Positions 9,732-19,533 of a stretch of 64,000 nucleotides of DNA are shown one piece after another. The notes below the pieces were generated by a model. That model was given only the letters and a program-made list of their open reading frames with translations. It did not search any database and was not told where the DNA came from. Origin of the DNA: Salinibacterium sp. (lineage in GTDB: Bacteria; Actinomycetota; Actinomycetes; Actinomycetales; Microbacteriaceae); the NCBI GenBank assembly GCA_019638845.1, contig JAHBSZ010000003.1, forward strand, positions 186,001-250,000. Direction: 5' to 3'. The stretch's first letter is position 1, and each line of letters begins with the position of its first letter. A program made the position numbers and the translations under genes.

Positions 9732-11027
9732 TTACTCATACCGCAGTGAATCGATGGGGCTCTGTCGTGCGGCGCGAGAGGCCGGGAGCACGGCTGCGAT
9801 GAAAGCGATCCCCATGACGAGCAGCAGCACCGTAATGATCGCGGATGGCGTGAAGGTGAGAATCTGCAGTCCCGCCAGATCCTTGAGCAGCCCGTTCGCG
9901 AGCACCCTGCTGATCACGCCTCCCACCAGCATGGCGACTCCGGCGCCGATGGCACTGCCGAGGAATCCGATGAACACAGCTTCGGTGCTGAACAGCGCGA
10001 AGATGCGCCCGCCGCTCATCCCCATCGCCTTCATGAGTCCGATCTCGCGAGTGCGTTCCTGCACGCTCATCAGCAGCGTGTTGATAATGCCGAACCCTGC
10101 GGCCAAGAGGGCGATCACCGCGAACGCATTGAGAACCAGAATGATGCCGTCGATGACCGACTGGAACGTGCCGATCTGGTCAGCGACCGTGGTCCCGGCG
10201 TAGCCGGCATCCACAAGGCGTGCCTTGAGTTGCGTGATCTGAGCCGGAGTCGACGCCGGGTCGAACCTCGCTGTGGCGGCGGCGTACTGGTTTGCCGAGT
10301 CCGTGGGGATGCCAACATTCTGGGCGTCATAGAGCGCGGTGGTGAGTGCGTTGTTGATGCTCGGGCTGGCACCCAACAGTGTGGGCTCCTGTACGCCGAC
10401 GACAGTTGCATCAACGGTGGTCTGCTCGCGAAGGGCGTTGGTGATGCCGATTGTCACTGTCTTGCCGACCGCAGCTTCATTCGACTCGAACCCGAGGGTG
10501 TCGATGTAGGTGGTGGGCAGCACGATCTGCAGTTCGTTGCCGTTTTGGTCGAGGGTGGCTCCCGCCGCCAGTTCGATTTGCACGCCAGCACTGAGCGGAC
10601 TGACGTTGAGTTGGAACTTTCCGGCATCGCCGTACTCGATGTAGTCGGGTCGGACGGCGACGCGGGGATCGACGGAGGTGACACCCTCGACGGCTCCGAT
10701 GGCCGTGAGGTCGTCGTCGGTGAGCGCGAGGACCGTCGCCCCCGGCTGTCCGGTTCCGCTGGACACTTCCGAGGGGCTGCTCGTCTCGTACGGTTTCGGG
10801 CCGTCCGTGGCATCCGTGGCCTCGACGGGCTTGGTGACATTCATGACTCCGGGCGCGCCGATCGAGGCGACCTGACTGTCGATGTAGTTGTTGATGCCTG
10901 CGCCGAGTCCATTGGTGATGGTGAGTGTGAACGCGCCGATGAAGATCGCGATGACCGTGAGCGACGTTCGGAGTCGGCTACGGAACGAGTTGCCGATCGC
11001 AGTTTTCAGGATGTCGATGGCCCTCAT
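9732..11027 (-). CDS. ABC transporter permease, MacB/FtsX type
   Basis: A 431-residue permease. A transmembrane segment near residues 20-45 precedes a large extracytoplasmic MacB-like domain (about 50-280), and the C-terminal FtsX domain has three membrane segments (about 290-425) with the usual ERTREIGLMKAMG coupling motif. Such proteins act as mechanotransmission exporters or lipoprotein/peptide exporters rather than importers. It overlaps the upstream ATPase gene by 4 bases, so the two make one transporter. The substrate is unknown. Confidence 0.92.
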   Translation of the reverse strand: MRAIDILKTAIGNSFRSRLRTSLTVIAIFIGAFTLTITNGLGAGINNYIDSQVASIGAPGVMNVTKPVEATDATDGPKPYETSSPSEVSSGTGQPGATVLALTDDDLTAIGAVEGVTSVDPRVAVRPDYIEYGDAGKFQLNVSPLSAGVQIELAAGATLDQNGNELQIVLPTTYIDTLGFESNEAAVGKTVTIGITNALREQTTVDATVVGVQEPTLLGASPSINNALTTALYDAQNVGIPTDSANQYAAATARFDPASTPAQITQLKARLVDAGYAGTTVADQIGTFQSVIDGIILVLNAFAVIALLAAGFGIINTLLMSVQERTREIGLMKAMGMSGGRIFALFSTEAVFIGFLGSAIGAGVAMLVGGVISRVLANGLLKDLAGLQILTFTPSAIITVLLLVMGIAFIAAVLPASRAARQSPIDSLRYE

Positions 11028-11725
11028 GCTGCAACCTCCGTGCCGTCGACAACGCAGCCGTCTTTGAGATAGATCCGGCGGGATGCTCGCGCCGCGAGCT
11101 CCTCGTCATGGGTGACGATCACCAACGTGATGCCCTTCTCCTGGTTCAGGCGGAAGAGCAGGTCTTCGACCACTGCGCTCGTTGCGGAGTCAAGGTTGCC
11201 CGTTGGTTCGTCCGCGAAGATGATTCGTGGATTGTTCACGAGCGCGCGAGCGATGACGACGCGCTGTTTCTGGCCACCGGATAGTTCCGTGGTCTTGGCC
11301 TTCGCCTTGTCGCTGAGTTCCAGTTGCTCGAGCGCCTCCAGAGCACGGCGTTTGCGTTCGCGCGTCCCGATCTTGGCTATTTTCAAGGGCAGCATGACGT
11401 TGTCCAGCACGGTGGTATTCGGCGTGAGGAAGAATTGCTGAAAGACAAAGCCGAAGGTGCGGTTGCGCAGCGCGTTCAGCCGGGTGCCTTTGAGTTTTGC
11501 GGCAGCGACGCCGTCGACGTCGAGTTCGCCGGAGGTGGGGGAATCCAGCAATGCGAGAATGTGCATGAGAGTCGACTTGCCCGATCCGCTCTTGCCGACG
11601 ATCGCTACCGACTCGCCTTCAGCGATGTCGATAGTCACCCCGGTGAGCGCATCGAACCGGGCTGAGCCCGAGCCATACTGCTTGGTGAGATTTCGAGTGG
11701 ACAGCACAGAAGTCGTCATGAGCAC
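11024..11725 (-). CDS. ABC transporter ATP-binding protein, MacB/LolD type
   Basis: A 233-residue ATPase. Walker A is GKSGSGKS, the signature is LSGGQKQR, and Walker B is IIFADEPTGNLDS; the last form is characteristic of the MacB/LolD/FtsE group that pairs with FtsX-type permeases. The start could be GTG at 11725 or ATG at 11719, and the ATG gives the usual MTTSVLS-type beginning. It is translationally coupled to the permease. Upstream lies a 92-base gap with a small inverted repeat. Confidence 0.93.
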   Translation of the reverse strand: MLMTTSVLSTRNLTKQYGSGSARFDALTGVTIDIAEGESVAIVGKSGSGKSTLMHILALLDSPTSGELDVDGVAAAKLKGTRLNALRNRTFGFVFQQFFLTPNTTVLDNVMLPLKIAKIGTRERKRRALEALEQLELSDKAKAKTTELSGGQKQRVVIARALVNNPRIIFADEPTGNLDSATSAVVEDLLFRLNQEKGITLVIVTHDEELAARASRRIYLKDGCVVDGTEVAA

Positions 11726-11759
11726 AGTCTGGCGGCAAAGGATGCCCCGCCGAATCGTC

Positions 11760-11777
11760 CCTCGGATGACTCCGAGG
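11760..11777 (-). other. Small inverted repeat upstream of the ABC operon
   Basis: Perfect 7-bp arms, CCTCGGA and TCCGAGG, flank a 4-base loop in the gap between the DUF3043 gene and the ABC ATPase gene. It could be a weak terminator for the first or an operator for the second. There is no run of T after it on the minus strand. Confidence 0.3.
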
Positions 11778-11817
11778 TTGTCCCGGCTACTCCCCGGGGA
11801 CTACCCGGCGACGCCGA

Positions 11818-12369
11818 CTACGCCGGGTAGGCGCCACGCTTGACCTGCGGCTTCGGAAGTCGCATAAGGCGCAACTGAAGAGCTCGCATCGCGGCGTACC
11901 AGCGAACCTTCTCGACCTTGTCGGCGCCGAACTTGGCGGCCAGCTTGCGGCGGAGGACGAGACCCAGGACGACCACGTCGATCACAGCGACGGCGAAGAA
12001 CGCCCAGAGGGCCACGATGCCGATGGCCTGAACCTCCGGCTGCGGGAAGAAGGTGAGGATGATCACGAGGAACATGAAGGGGATCAGGAGCTCGCCGACG
12101 CTGAACCGGGCATCAACATAGTCACGGACGTATCGCTTTTGCGGCCCGCGATCACGAATCGGAAGGTACTTCTCTTCACCGTTCGCCATGCCGATGCGGG
12201 CTCTCTCGCGCTGAGTTTGCATCTGCACTCGGGCGGTGCGTCGCGCCGCAGCTCTGTCGCTCGACACGAGAGGCTGTTTGCGCGCCTCCTCCTTCTCTTT
12301 TCGGGTAGGGGTCGGGTGACCCTTTCCCGTAGCGGGAGTCTCGGGGATGGGCTCGGTTGTCTTGGCCAC
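11818..12369 (-). CDS. DUF3043 membrane protein
   Basis: A 183-residue actinobacterial protein of unknown function. The first half is soluble and very rich in Lys, Arg and Glu (KEKEEARKQ, AAARRTARVQ). It is followed by two adjacent membrane segments at about 90-110 and 115-140, then a basic tail (KVEKVRWYAAMRALQLRLMR). This layout matches the DUF3043 family. It is divergent from the M20 dipeptidase, with 40 bases between the starts. No function is assigned. Confidence 0.85.
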   Translation of the reverse strand: MAKTTEPIPETPATGKGHPTPTRKEKEEARKQPLVSSDRAAARRTARVQMQTQRERARIGMANGEEKYLPIRDRGPQKRYVRDYVDARFSVGELLIPFMFLVIILTFFPQPEVQAIGIVALWAFFAVAVIDVVVLGLVLRRKLAAKFGADKVEKVRWYAAMRALQLRLMRLPKPQVKRGAYPA

Positions 12370-12409
12370 GGCGGGTTTCCTCTGCGTTGGAAGCTTTAAG
12401 ATTACCCGT

Positions 12410-13807
12410 ATGACCCCAATGCCGCAGTCTCACCCTCTCCTCGACCAGCTACGCGAGGCGGTGCGCGACGGAATGCCGGTCGCGATCTCCGAGTTGGGCA
12501 GCCTCGTCCGCATCCCCTCGGTGTCGTGGGACGGATTCGACGCCGCACACGTGGTCTCGAGCGCCGACGCAGCCGCAGCACTCCTTGAGGGACTCGGCGT
12601 CTTCGACAGTGTCGAGATCGCGCGCGCCCCGATCGACGCCGAGCGGACCGGGCAGCCCGCGGTGCTCGGCACCCGAAAGGCGAAGAACGGAAAGCCCACG
12701 ATCTTGCTCTATGCACATCACGACGTGCAGCCCCCCGGCAACTCCGCCGACTGGGACTCCGACCCGTTCGAGCCCACGGTGCGGGGGGATCGTCTCTACG
12801 GCCGCGGCGCTGCTGACGACAAGGCGGGCGTGATGGCGCACGTCGCTGCAATCCGTGCATTTGTGCAGACAGTAGGCTCGGACTTCGACCTCGGCCTTGT
12901 CGCGTTCTTCGAGGGCGAAGAAGAGTTCGGTTCCCGATCGTTTGCGAACTTCATCGGCCAGCACCGGGAGAAGCTCGCCGCCGATGTCATCGTGGTCGCC
13001 GACTCGGACAACTGGGACATCGACACCCCTGCCCTCACCGTGGGCTTGCGCGGCAACGTCACGTTCAAGCTCACGATCTCCACGCTCGACCACGCGTCGC
13101 ACTCAGGGATGTTCGGGGGAGCGGCCCCGGATGCAATGCTCGCGGCCATCCAGTTGCTTGCGACCCTGCACGACGCCGACGGGGCCGTCGCGGTCGAAGG
13201 GCTTACGAGCAGGGAGGGTGACACGCCCGAGTACTCGGCCGAGAAGCTCGCTGAAGAAGCTGCTTTCCTCGAGGGGGTTACGGCGATTGGCCGCGGCCCG
13301 GTTCTTTCGCGGATGTGGGACCAGCCGGCAATCACGATCACGGGAATCGATGCGCCTTCGGTCGTCAACGCGTCGAACACGCTTGTGCCCTCGGTCACGG
13401 TCAAGGTGAGTGCGCGAATCGCACCGGGGCAGAACGCGGCTGATGCCTATGACGCTCTGGAAAAGCACCTGCGCTCCCACGCACCGTTCGGTGCGCACCT
13501 CGACATCTCGGATGTCGATCGCGGGAACCCCTTTCTCGTCGACACCACTGGCTGGGCTGTCGCTGAGGCGAAGGATGCGATGCACCAGGCCTGGGGCGTC
13601 GAACCACTCGAAACGGGCATTGGTGGGTCGATTCCGTTCATCTCAGACCTCGTCGCGGTGTTCCCAGAGGCGCAGATTCTCATCACCGGAGTGGAGGACC
13701 CGGACTCTCGTGCCCACAGCCCCAACGAGTCGCTCCACCTGGGAGTTTTCCAACGCGCGATCCTTACTGAGGCCGTTTTGCTCGCGAAGCTTGACGCCCG
13801 AGCGTAG
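12410..13807 (+). CDS. M20-family dipeptidase
   Basis: A 465-residue zinc peptidase of the M20 family, the form often annotated as dipeptidase or carnosinase-like. The first metal motif is HHDVQPPG, the bridging aspartate lies in GRGAADDKAG, and the general-base glutamate lies in FFEGEEEFGS. A dimerisation lid domain sits between, at about 200-320. ATG at 12410 was chosen; in-frame codons upstream overlap the DUF3043 start region. Another ATG three codons on (12419) is possible. It is followed 9 bases later by the Fe-S carrier gene. Confidence 0.91.
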   Translation: MTPMPQSHPLLDQLREAVRDGMPVAISELGSLVRIPSVSWDGFDAAHVVSSADAAAALLEGLGVFDSVEIARAPIDAERTGQPAVLGTRKAKNGKPTILLYAHHDVQPPGNSADWDSDPFEPTVRGDRLYGRGAADDKAGVMAHVAAIRAFVQTVGSDFDLGLVAFFEGEEEFGSRSFANFIGQHREKLAADVIVVADSDNWDIDTPALTVGLRGNVTFKLTISTLDHASHSGMFGGAAPDAMLAAIQLLATLHDADGAVAVEGLTSREGDTPEYSAEKLAEEAAFLEGVTAIGRGPVLSRMWDQPAITITGIDAPSVVNASNTLVPSVTVKVSARIAPGQNAADAYDALEKHLRSHAPFGAHLDISDVDRGNPFLVDTTGWAVAEAKDAMHQAWGVEPLETGIGGSIPFISDLVAVFPEAQILITGVEDPDSRAHSPNESLHLGVFQRAILTEAVLLAKLDARA

Positions 13808-13816
13808 GATTAACCC

Positions 13817-14197
13817 ATGACCGATACAGCTGTTGCCGCCACCGAGACCACTGTGCCTACCCCAAGCACCCACGGCGTGGGCCTCACCGACGCCGCCGCG
13901 GCCAAGGTCAAGAGCCTCATCAGCCAGGAGGGCCGCGACGACCTCAAGCTACGACTTGCCGTTCAGCCCGGCGGTTGCTCGGGTCTCATCTACCAGCTTT
14001 ACTTCGACGAGCGCATCCTCGATGGTGACGCAGTTCGCGAGTTCGGCGACGGCGTTGAGGTCGTCGTCGACAAGATGAGCGTGCCATACCTCGATGGGGC
14101 GAGCATCGACTTCGAAGACACCATCCAGAAGCAGGGTTTCACGATCGACAACCCCAACGCTGCGGGCAGCTGTGCCTGCGGGGACTCGTTCCACTAA
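13817..14197 (+). CDS. erpA: A-type iron-sulfur cluster insertion protein
   Basis: A 126-residue HesB/IscA-family carrier that holds and hands on Fe-S clusters. The three ligand cysteines are present: C54 in GGCSG and C119/C121 in SCACGDSFH. The N-terminal 20 residues are a Thr/Ala/Val-rich extension. In actinobacteria this gene often lies close to the cytochrome oxidase genes, as here. It may supply the Rieske protein and other Fe-S enzymes. The ErpA label follows usual practice; IscA or SufA cannot be excluded from sequence alone. Confidence 0.92.
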   Translation: MTDTAVAATETTVPTPSTHGVGLTDAAAAKVKSLISQEGRDDLKLRLAVQPGGCSGLIYQLYFDERILDGDAVREFGDGVEVVVDKMSVPYLDGASIDFEDTIQKQGFTIDNPNAAGSCACGDSFH

Positions 14198-14255
14198 GGT
14201 TCGATCCTCGCGCGGCCACAGCGGCGCGGCATCCCGCATCTACGCCGTCTCGTTG

Positions 14256-14284
14256 AAAAGCGCGCCCGAAAAGGCGCGCTTTTT
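14256..14284 (+). terminator. Rho-independent terminator after the Fe-S carrier gene
   Basis: An 11-bp perfect stem (14256-14266 with 14273-14283) with a 6-base loop runs into a T run. It separates the Fe-S carrier gene from the cytochrome oxidase operon. Confidence 0.9.
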
Positions 14285-14374
14285 GCGTTGACGGGCCGCG
14301 CGGGGTGACCAGAGGGGGGCAAGGCTGGTTATAGACTGGCAATACTCAGTCAGTGTTTTTGCGAGAGGTCACAG

Positions 14375-15238
14375 GTGCGCTCAATCCGTAACCGTCGTCT
14401 ACGATGGGCCGCGATTCCCATCGCCCTAGTGACGACGATCACCCTCGCAGGTTGTACCCAGGAACAGCTTCAAGGCTGGCTACCCGGCAATCCCAACGTG
14501 ACGAACCACACGAGCAGCATTATCGGCCTGTGGGTCACCTCATGGATCGTGCTCCTCGCGGTCGGCGTCATCACGTGGGGGCTCATCATCTGGGCAGCGG
14601 TTGTCTATCGTCGCCGAAAGGGACAGACGGGCCTTCCCGCGCAGCTGCGCTACAACCTGCCGATCGAGATCTTCTACACGATCGTGCCGCTCATTCTCGT
14701 GATCGGTTTCTTCGCCTTCACCGCACGCGATCAGGCGCAGATCGAGGAGCCCACCAAGAACCCTGATGTTCAGATCGAGGTGTTCGGCAAGCGCTGGGCG
14801 TGGGACTTCAACTACGTCACCGACAACGCGTACAGCGCGGGCGTGCAAGCAGACTTCAACCCGGATGGCACGATCAACACAGACAACCTCCCGGTTCTGG
14901 TTCTCCCCATCGACAAGACCATCGAAATCAAGGTCGAATCGCGCGACGTCATTCACTCGTTCTGGATCGTGGACTTCCTTTACAAGAAGGACATGATCCC
15001 CGGCAAGACCAACTACATGTACTTCACGCCGACCGAACTCGGCACGTACCAGGGCAAGTGCGCGGAGTTGTGTGGTGAGTACCACTCGCTCATGCTCTTC
15101 ACGGTCAAGGTCGTGTCAGACGCTGACTACAAGGCATATATCGCCGAGCAGAAGGCTGCAGGTTTCGAGGGCCAGATCGGCGCCGACTACAACGTGAACC
15201 AGAATTTGCCCGGCAACGGCTCCAGCTCGGAAGGCTAG
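14375..15238 (+). CDS. ctaC: Cytochrome c oxidase subunit II
   Basis: The 287-residue CuA subunit of the aa3 oxidase, a lipoprotein. The signal peptide ends in TLAGC, with lipidated Cys27. Two membrane helices follow at about 45-75 and 95-115, then the extracytoplasmic cupredoxin domain with the CuA ligands in VIHSFWI and CAELCGEYHSLM. It starts with GTG after GAGAGG. ctaD follows after 3 bases. In actinobacteria this oxidase forms a supercomplex with the bcc complex encoded just downstream. Confidence 0.97.
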   Translation: MRSIRNRRLRWAAIPIALVTTITLAGCTQEQLQGWLPGNPNVTNHTSSIIGLWVTSWIVLLAVGVITWGLIIWAAVVYRRRKGQTGLPAQLRYNLPIEIFYTIVPLILVIGFFAFTARDQAQIEEPTKNPDVQIEVFGKRWAWDFNYVTDNAYSAGVQADFNPDGTINTDNLPVLVLPIDKTIEIKVESRDVIHSFWIVDFLYKKDMIPGKTNYMYFTPTELGTYQGKCAELCGEYHSLMLFTVKVVSDADYKAYIAEQKAAGFEGQIGADYNVNQNLPGNGSSSEG

Positions 15239-15241
15239 GTC

Positions 15242-16924
15242 ATGACCACTGCAACTGCTAACACGGTCGCGATCTCGCCGACGGCGGAACGCAAGGGAAG
15301 CATTGTCGTCAACTGGATCACGTCCACTGACCACAAGACGATCGGGTACCTGTACCTCATCACTGCCTTCATCTACTTCCTCCTTGGCGGTGTGATGGCT
15401 CTGGTGATTCGGGCGCAGCTCTTCGCCCCGGGTCTGTCCGTTGTCGCCACGGGAGAGCAGTACAACCAGCTCTTCACGATGCACGGCACGATCATGCTGC
15501 TGATGTTCGCTACCCCGCTCTTTGCCGGATTCGCCAACGTGCTGATGCCCCTGCAGATCGGTGCGCCGGATGTCGCGTTCCCACGGTTGAACGCTTTCGC
15601 CTACTGGCTCTTCAACTTCGGTTCGCTCATCGCCGTCGCAGGCTTCCTTACCCCTCAGGGCGCTGCAGCCTTCGGATGGTTCGCCTACGCACCACTCTCG
15701 AGCACGACGTTCTCGCCCGGCTACGGCGGCAACCTGTGGGTATTCGGCTTGGCCCTCAGCGGCTTCGGGACGATCCTCGGTGCGGTGAACTTCATCACCA
15801 CGATCATCACGATGCGTGCCCCGGGCATGACGATGTTCCGCATGCCGATCTTCAGCTGGAACACCCTCGTGACTTCACTGCTGATCATCATGGCGTTCCC
15901 CGTACTTGCTGCGGCTTTGTTCGCCTTGGGTGCCGACCGGGTGATTGGCGCGCATATTTATGATGCCGAAAACGGCGGCGTAATCCTGTGGCAGCATCTG
16001 TTCTGGTTCTTCGGGCATCCGGAGGTCTACATCATCGCTCTGCCGTTCTTCGGCATTGTTTCCGAAGTCTTGCCCGTGTTCAGTCGCAAGCCGATCTTCG
16101 GGTACAAGACGCTCGTGTATGCCACGATCGCCATTGCTGCGTTGTCCGTCACGGTGTGGGCTCACCACATGTACGTCACCGGCTCGGTCTTGCTGCCCTT
16201 CTTCGCCTTGATGACGATGTTGATCGCAGTTCCGACCGGCGTGAAAATCTTCAACTGGATCGGCACGATGTGGCGCGGTTCAGTCACCTTTGAGACTCCG
16301 ATGCTCTGGGCGATCGGGTTCCTGATCACCTTTACGTTCGGTGGTCTGACCGGCGTGATCCTAGCGTCGCCGCCGCTCGACTTCCATGTTTCCGACACCT
16401 ACTTCGTGGTCGCACACTTCCACTACGTCGTCTTCGGAACCGTCGTGTTCGCGATGTTCAGCGGATTCTATTTCTGGTGGCCGAAGTGGACCGGAAAGAT
16501 GCTGAATGAGCGCCTTGGCAAGATCCACTTCTGGTTGTTGTTCATCGGATTCCACACCACGTTCTTGATCCAGCACTGGATCGGTGTTGTCGGCCTACCG
16601 CGTCGTTACCGCACCTATCTCGAAGAGGACGGCGTGACGTGGATGAACCAGGTCTCAACCACCGGTGCCGCGATTCTGGCGATCTCGATGCTTCCGTTCC
16701 TCTACAACGTGTACATCACGGCCCGCAAGGCGCCAAAGGTCACGGTCAACGACCCGTGGGGCTATGGTCGCTCGCTCGAATGGGCAACGAGTTGCCCGCC
16801 CCCGCGGCATAATTTCACGTCGATGCCGCGTATTCGTTCAGAGTCTCCTGCCTTTGACATCAACCACCCCGAGGTCGGTGTGCCGGTGGGGGTAGGCGAC
16901 CTCGGCAATGAGAAGGTGAAGTAG
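15242..16924 (+). CDS. ctaD: Cytochrome c oxidase subunit I
   Basis: The 560-residue catalytic subunit that reduces O2 to water at the haem a3-CuB centre. About twelve membrane helices are visible. HPEVY holds the CuB histidine and the cross-linked tyrosine, HHMYVTG holds further CuB ligands, and the haem a/a3 ligands lie in the VAHFHYV motif and in the early TMHGTIM segment. It is the second gene of ctaC-ctaD-ctaF; the ctaF start follows 2 bases later. Confidence 0.97.
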   Translation: MTTATANTVAISPTAERKGSIVVNWITSTDHKTIGYLYLITAFIYFLLGGVMALVIRAQLFAPGLSVVATGEQYNQLFTMHGTIMLLMFATPLFAGFANVLMPLQIGAPDVAFPRLNAFAYWLFNFGSLIAVAGFLTPQGAAAFGWFAYAPLSSTTFSPGYGGNLWVFGLALSGFGTILGAVNFITTIITMRAPGMTMFRMPIFSWNTLVTSLLIIMAFPVLAAALFALGADRVIGAHIYDAENGGVILWQHLFWFFGHPEVYIIALPFFGIVSEVLPVFSRKPIFGYKTLVYATIAIAALSVTVWAHHMYVTGSVLLPFFALMTMLIAVPTGVKIFNWIGTMWRGSVTFETPMLWAIGFLITFTFGGLTGVILASPPLDFHVSDTYFVVAHFHYVVFGTVVFAMFSGFYFWWPKWTGKMLNERLGKIHFWLLFIGFHTTFLIQHWIGVVGLPRRYRTYLEEDGVTWMNQVSTTGAAILAISMLPFLYNVYITARKAPKVTVNDPWGYGRSLEWATSCPPPRHNFTSMPRIRSESPAFDINHPEVGVPVGVGDLGNEKVK

Positions 16925-16926
16925 CG

Positions 16927-17367
16927 ATGAGTACCAACGCACGGCTGTTCTGGATCCTCGCCGGATTCTTCTTCCTCGTAGACATCGTCTATATCGTGTG
17001 GTCGCTTGTGGAGTCCGCCCGTCCCGCGGCATCAGCACCGCCCGAGGTCGAATGGGTGGGGGCTGTTGCTTTCGGGCTCGCCGGCGCTCTTTCGATCCTG
17101 ATCGCGTTTTACCTCAGCCGCATCTACAAGTCACAGGGCGGGGAGCTTCCTGAAGACAGGCTCAACGCCAACATCGAAGACGGGGATGCTGAGCAGGGAC
17201 ACTTTAGCCCGTGGAGCTGGTGGCCCATCGTGCTTGCCACTGCGGCCGCACTGACCGTTCTCGGGATCGCGATCGGCCCGTGGATCGCTTTTATCGGTGT
17301 CTCGATCTTCCTCATCGCAATCGTGGGGTGGGTCTATGAGTACTACCGTGGATACTTCGCTCACTAA
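16927..17367 (+). CDS. ctaF: Cytochrome c oxidase subunit IV, actinobacterial type
   Basis: A 146-residue protein with four predicted membrane helices, at about 8-28, 40-60, 95-115 and 118-138, and a short polar stretch after the second (EDRLNANIEDGD). This is the actinobacteria-specific small subunit of the aa3 oxidase, needed for assembly. Its position directly after ctaD confirms the call. Its last 32 bases overlap the start of the acetyltransferase gene. Confidence 0.94.
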   Translation: MSTNARLFWILAGFFFLVDIVYIVWSLVESARPAASAPPEVEWVGAVAFGLAGALSILIAFYLSRIYKSQGGELPEDRLNANIEDGDAEQGHFSPWSWWPIVLATAAALTVLGIAIGPWIAFIGVSIFLIAIVGWVYEYYRGYFAH

Positions 17368-17791
17368 GACCCTGATCCGTGCCGCTCAGGCAGCGGACGC
17401 AGACCCGGTGTACTCGTTGCTAGAGCAGCTGGCGACGTCATATTCACCTGAGCGCCCAGCGTTTGATGCCAACTTTCCGTTGCTCTTGGAAGACTCGACG
17501 ACTTCGCTGTTGCTCGTCGCGGAAGATGAAGCTGGCACCGTCGTAGGTTACGCGTTGACCACGATCACCCCACTGCTTCACACTAATGGCAGCTCCGCAC
17601 ATCTGCAGGAGCTCGTGGTCGATGATGCGCACCGCGGCAAGGGCATCGGCACTGCGATTGTCGAGGAAGTGGAACGGGTGTGTCGCGGGCGTGCTGTGCG
17701 GCAGATCACTGTCGCGAGTAGGCGTTCAGCCGACTTCTATGAGCGGATCGGTTACCGCTCCAGCGCAGACTTCCTCAAGCGCACTTTCTAG
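17336..17791 (+). CDS. GNAT-family N-acetyltransferase
   Basis: A 151-residue acetyl-CoA-dependent acyltransferase. The acetyl-CoA loop is visible in ELVVDDAHRGKGIGTAI (the RGKGIG part is the Q/R-x-x-G-x-G/A motif), and the C-terminal ADFYERIGYR is the usual last strand of the fold. ATG at 17336 lies inside ctaF and is preceded by GGGGTGGG, so it is probably translated from the oxidase transcript. The substrate is unknown. A functional link to respiration is not supported beyond position. Confidence 0.85.
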   Translation: MSTTVDTSLTKTLIRAAQAADADPVYSLLEQLATSYSPERPAFDANFPLLLEDSTTSLLLVAEDEAGTVVGYALTTITPLLHTNGSSAHLQELVVDDAHRGKGIGTAIVEEVERVCRGRAVRQITVASRRSADFYERIGYRSSADFLKRTF

Positions 17792-17861
17792 CGCCACCTT
17801 CGTCACGACATACGGTGTCGTGATGGCACTGCGGTGGTGCGCTGCCGTCACTGCTCCGACC

Positions 17862-17906
17862 GCACACGCAGAACGCCGCGCCCCGGAGGGCGCGGCGTTC
17901 GTGTGC
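17862..17906. terminator. Bidirectional hairpin between ctaF/GNAT and qcrB
   Basis: A perfect 12-bp stem (17871-17882 with 17889-17900) has a 6-base loop and is extended by a further 6-bp outer stem (17862-17867 with 17901-17906) across a small bulge. It sits between two convergent operons and would fold in transcripts from either side. There is no long T run. Confidence 0.65.
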
Positions 17907-17916
17907 TTAGGTGAAC

Positions 17917-19533
17917 CTAGTGCTCAGCGTGCTTCGACTTCTCGATCTCCGTACGGGTGACGGGGGCGATGCGGTCCTCGAAGAACCACCGCGATGCGCG
18001 AGATCGGAGACGCTGCCCGTTAGTGATGCGACCCTTCGCATCAGGACGCAGCATGAGCGGCTTGTAGTCCTCGTAGCTCACCAGTTTCCAGCGGTCATAT
18101 TCGTCGAGTTGTTCGTGTACCTCGATGTACTCGCCATTGGGAAGGCGGACAATGCGGCCCGACTCGTAGCCGTGGAGCGCGATCTCCCTGTCTTTCTTCT
18201 GGAGAGCGAGGCATACGCGCTTGGTGACGATGTAGGCGATGATCGGGCCCAAGAAGAACAGGGCCTGGATCGAGTAGGTCACGCTCTCGATCGACAGCTT
18301 GAAGTGGGTGGCGATGAGGTCAGAACTCGCCGCTCCCCACATCACGGCGTACGACGTGACACCGGCGGCGCCAATAGCCGTTCGGGTCGGGGCGTTGCGC
18401 GGACGGTCTGCGATGTGGTGCTCACGCTTGTCTCCCGTGATCCACGCCTCGATAAACGGGTAGATCGCGACAACAAGCAGGAACAACATCAGAACGATCG
18501 TCGGCAGGAACACGTTGAGCGAGAGTGTGAACGCTCCCAGCTCGAGCTCCCAGCCCGGTGGCACGAGTCGCAAGGCGCCGTCAGCGAACCCGATGTACCA
18601 GTCCGGCTGTGTGCCTGCCGAGACCGGGGAGGGGTCGTAGGGCCCATAGGTCCAGACCGGGTTGATCTGGAAGAGCGATGCAATGAGAACGATGACACCG
18701 AAGACGATGAAGAAGAAGCCGCCGGCTTTTGCCGCGAATACCGGCATGATCGGCACGCCCACGACGTTGTCGTTGGTGCGACCGGGGCCGGCAAACTGCG
18801 TGTGCTTGTTGATGATGAGAAGCAGCATATGAACGCCGAGAGCAGCGACCAGGATCGCGGGCAGCAACAAGATGTGCAGCACGTAGAAGCGCCCAACGAC
18901 ATCTTCCCCGGGGAACTCGCCGCCGAAGAGCAGGTACGAGATCCAGGTACCGATGATCGGAATACCCTTGACCAGTCCGTCGATGATGCGCAGTCCGTTG
19001 CCCGAGAGCAGGTCATCCGGCAGTGAGTAGCCCGTGAAACCTTCGGCCATCGCGAGCACGAACAGCACGAACCCGATAAGCCAGTTGATTTCGCGCGGCT
19101 TCCGGAAGGCGCCGGTGAAGTAGATCCGCAGCATGTGCAGGCCGATGGATGCCACGAACAGCAGCGCCGCCCAGTGGTGAACCTGGCGCATGAGAAGGCC
19201 GCCGCGGATGTCGAACGACAGGTCGAGCGTCGAGGCCATAGCCGCCGACATCTCGATCCCCTTCAACGGAACGTACGAGCCGTCGTAGAACACGGGGGTC
19301 ATGCTGGCCTGGAAGAAGAAGGTCATGAACGTGCCCGAGAGCAAGATCACGATGAAGCTGTACAGCGCGACCTCACCCAGCATGAACGACCAGTGGTCGG
19401 GGAAGATCTTGCGGCCCAACTCCTTCACGAGGCCCGAGATGCTCGTGCGCTCGTCGACGTAGTTGGCAGCCCATCCGGTGAAACGCTGGCCCTTAGTGGG
19501 CTCTACGGTCTGTGCGGCGTCGGCGGTGCTCAT
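17917..19533 (-). CDS. qcrB: Cytochrome bc complex cytochrome b subunit
   Basis: A 538-residue integral membrane subunit that oxidises menaquinol in the actinobacterial bcc complex. The haem-binding histidines lie in helices II and IV (RQVHHWAALL and LRIYFTGAF regions and the GRFYVLHILLLP stretch). The quinol-site loop is PDWY (TQPDWYIGF), the actinobacterial version of PEWY. The long charged C-terminal tail is also typical. It overlaps qcrA by 4 bases and is the last gene of ctaE-qcrC-qcrA-qcrB. Confidence 0.97.
   Translation of the reverse strand: MSTADAAQTVEPTKGQRFTGWAANYVDERTSISGLVKELGRKIFPDHWSFMLGEVALYSFIVILLSGTFMTFFFQASMTPVFYDGSYVPLKGIEMSAAMASTLDLSFDIRGGLLMRQVHHWAALLFVASIGLHMLRIYFTGAFRKPREINWLIGFVLFVLAMAEGFTGYSLPDDLLSGNGLRIIDGLVKGIPIIGTWISYLLFGGEFPGEDVVGRFYVLHILLLPAILVAALGVHMLLLIINKHTQFAGPGRTNDNVVGVPIMPVFAAKAGGFFFIVFGVIVLIASLFQINPVWTYGPYDPSPVSAGTQPDWYIGFADGALRLVPPGWELELGAFTLSLNVFLPTIVLMLFLLVVAIYPFIEAWITGDKREHHIADRPRNAPTRTAIGAAGVTSYAVMWGAASSDLIATHFKLSIESVTYSIQALFFLGPIIAYIVTKRVCLALQKKDREIALHGYESGRIVRLPNGEYIEVHEQLDEYDRWKLVSYEDYKPLMLRPDAKGRITNGQRLRSRASRWFFEDRIAPVTRTEIEKSKHAEH

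Noticed and set aside
17911..19026. Open plus-strand frame of about 370 codons antisense to qcrB
   Set aside because: qcrB is certain; the antisense translation is Asp/Arg/Gln-rich with no domain, as expected from high-GC third positions.
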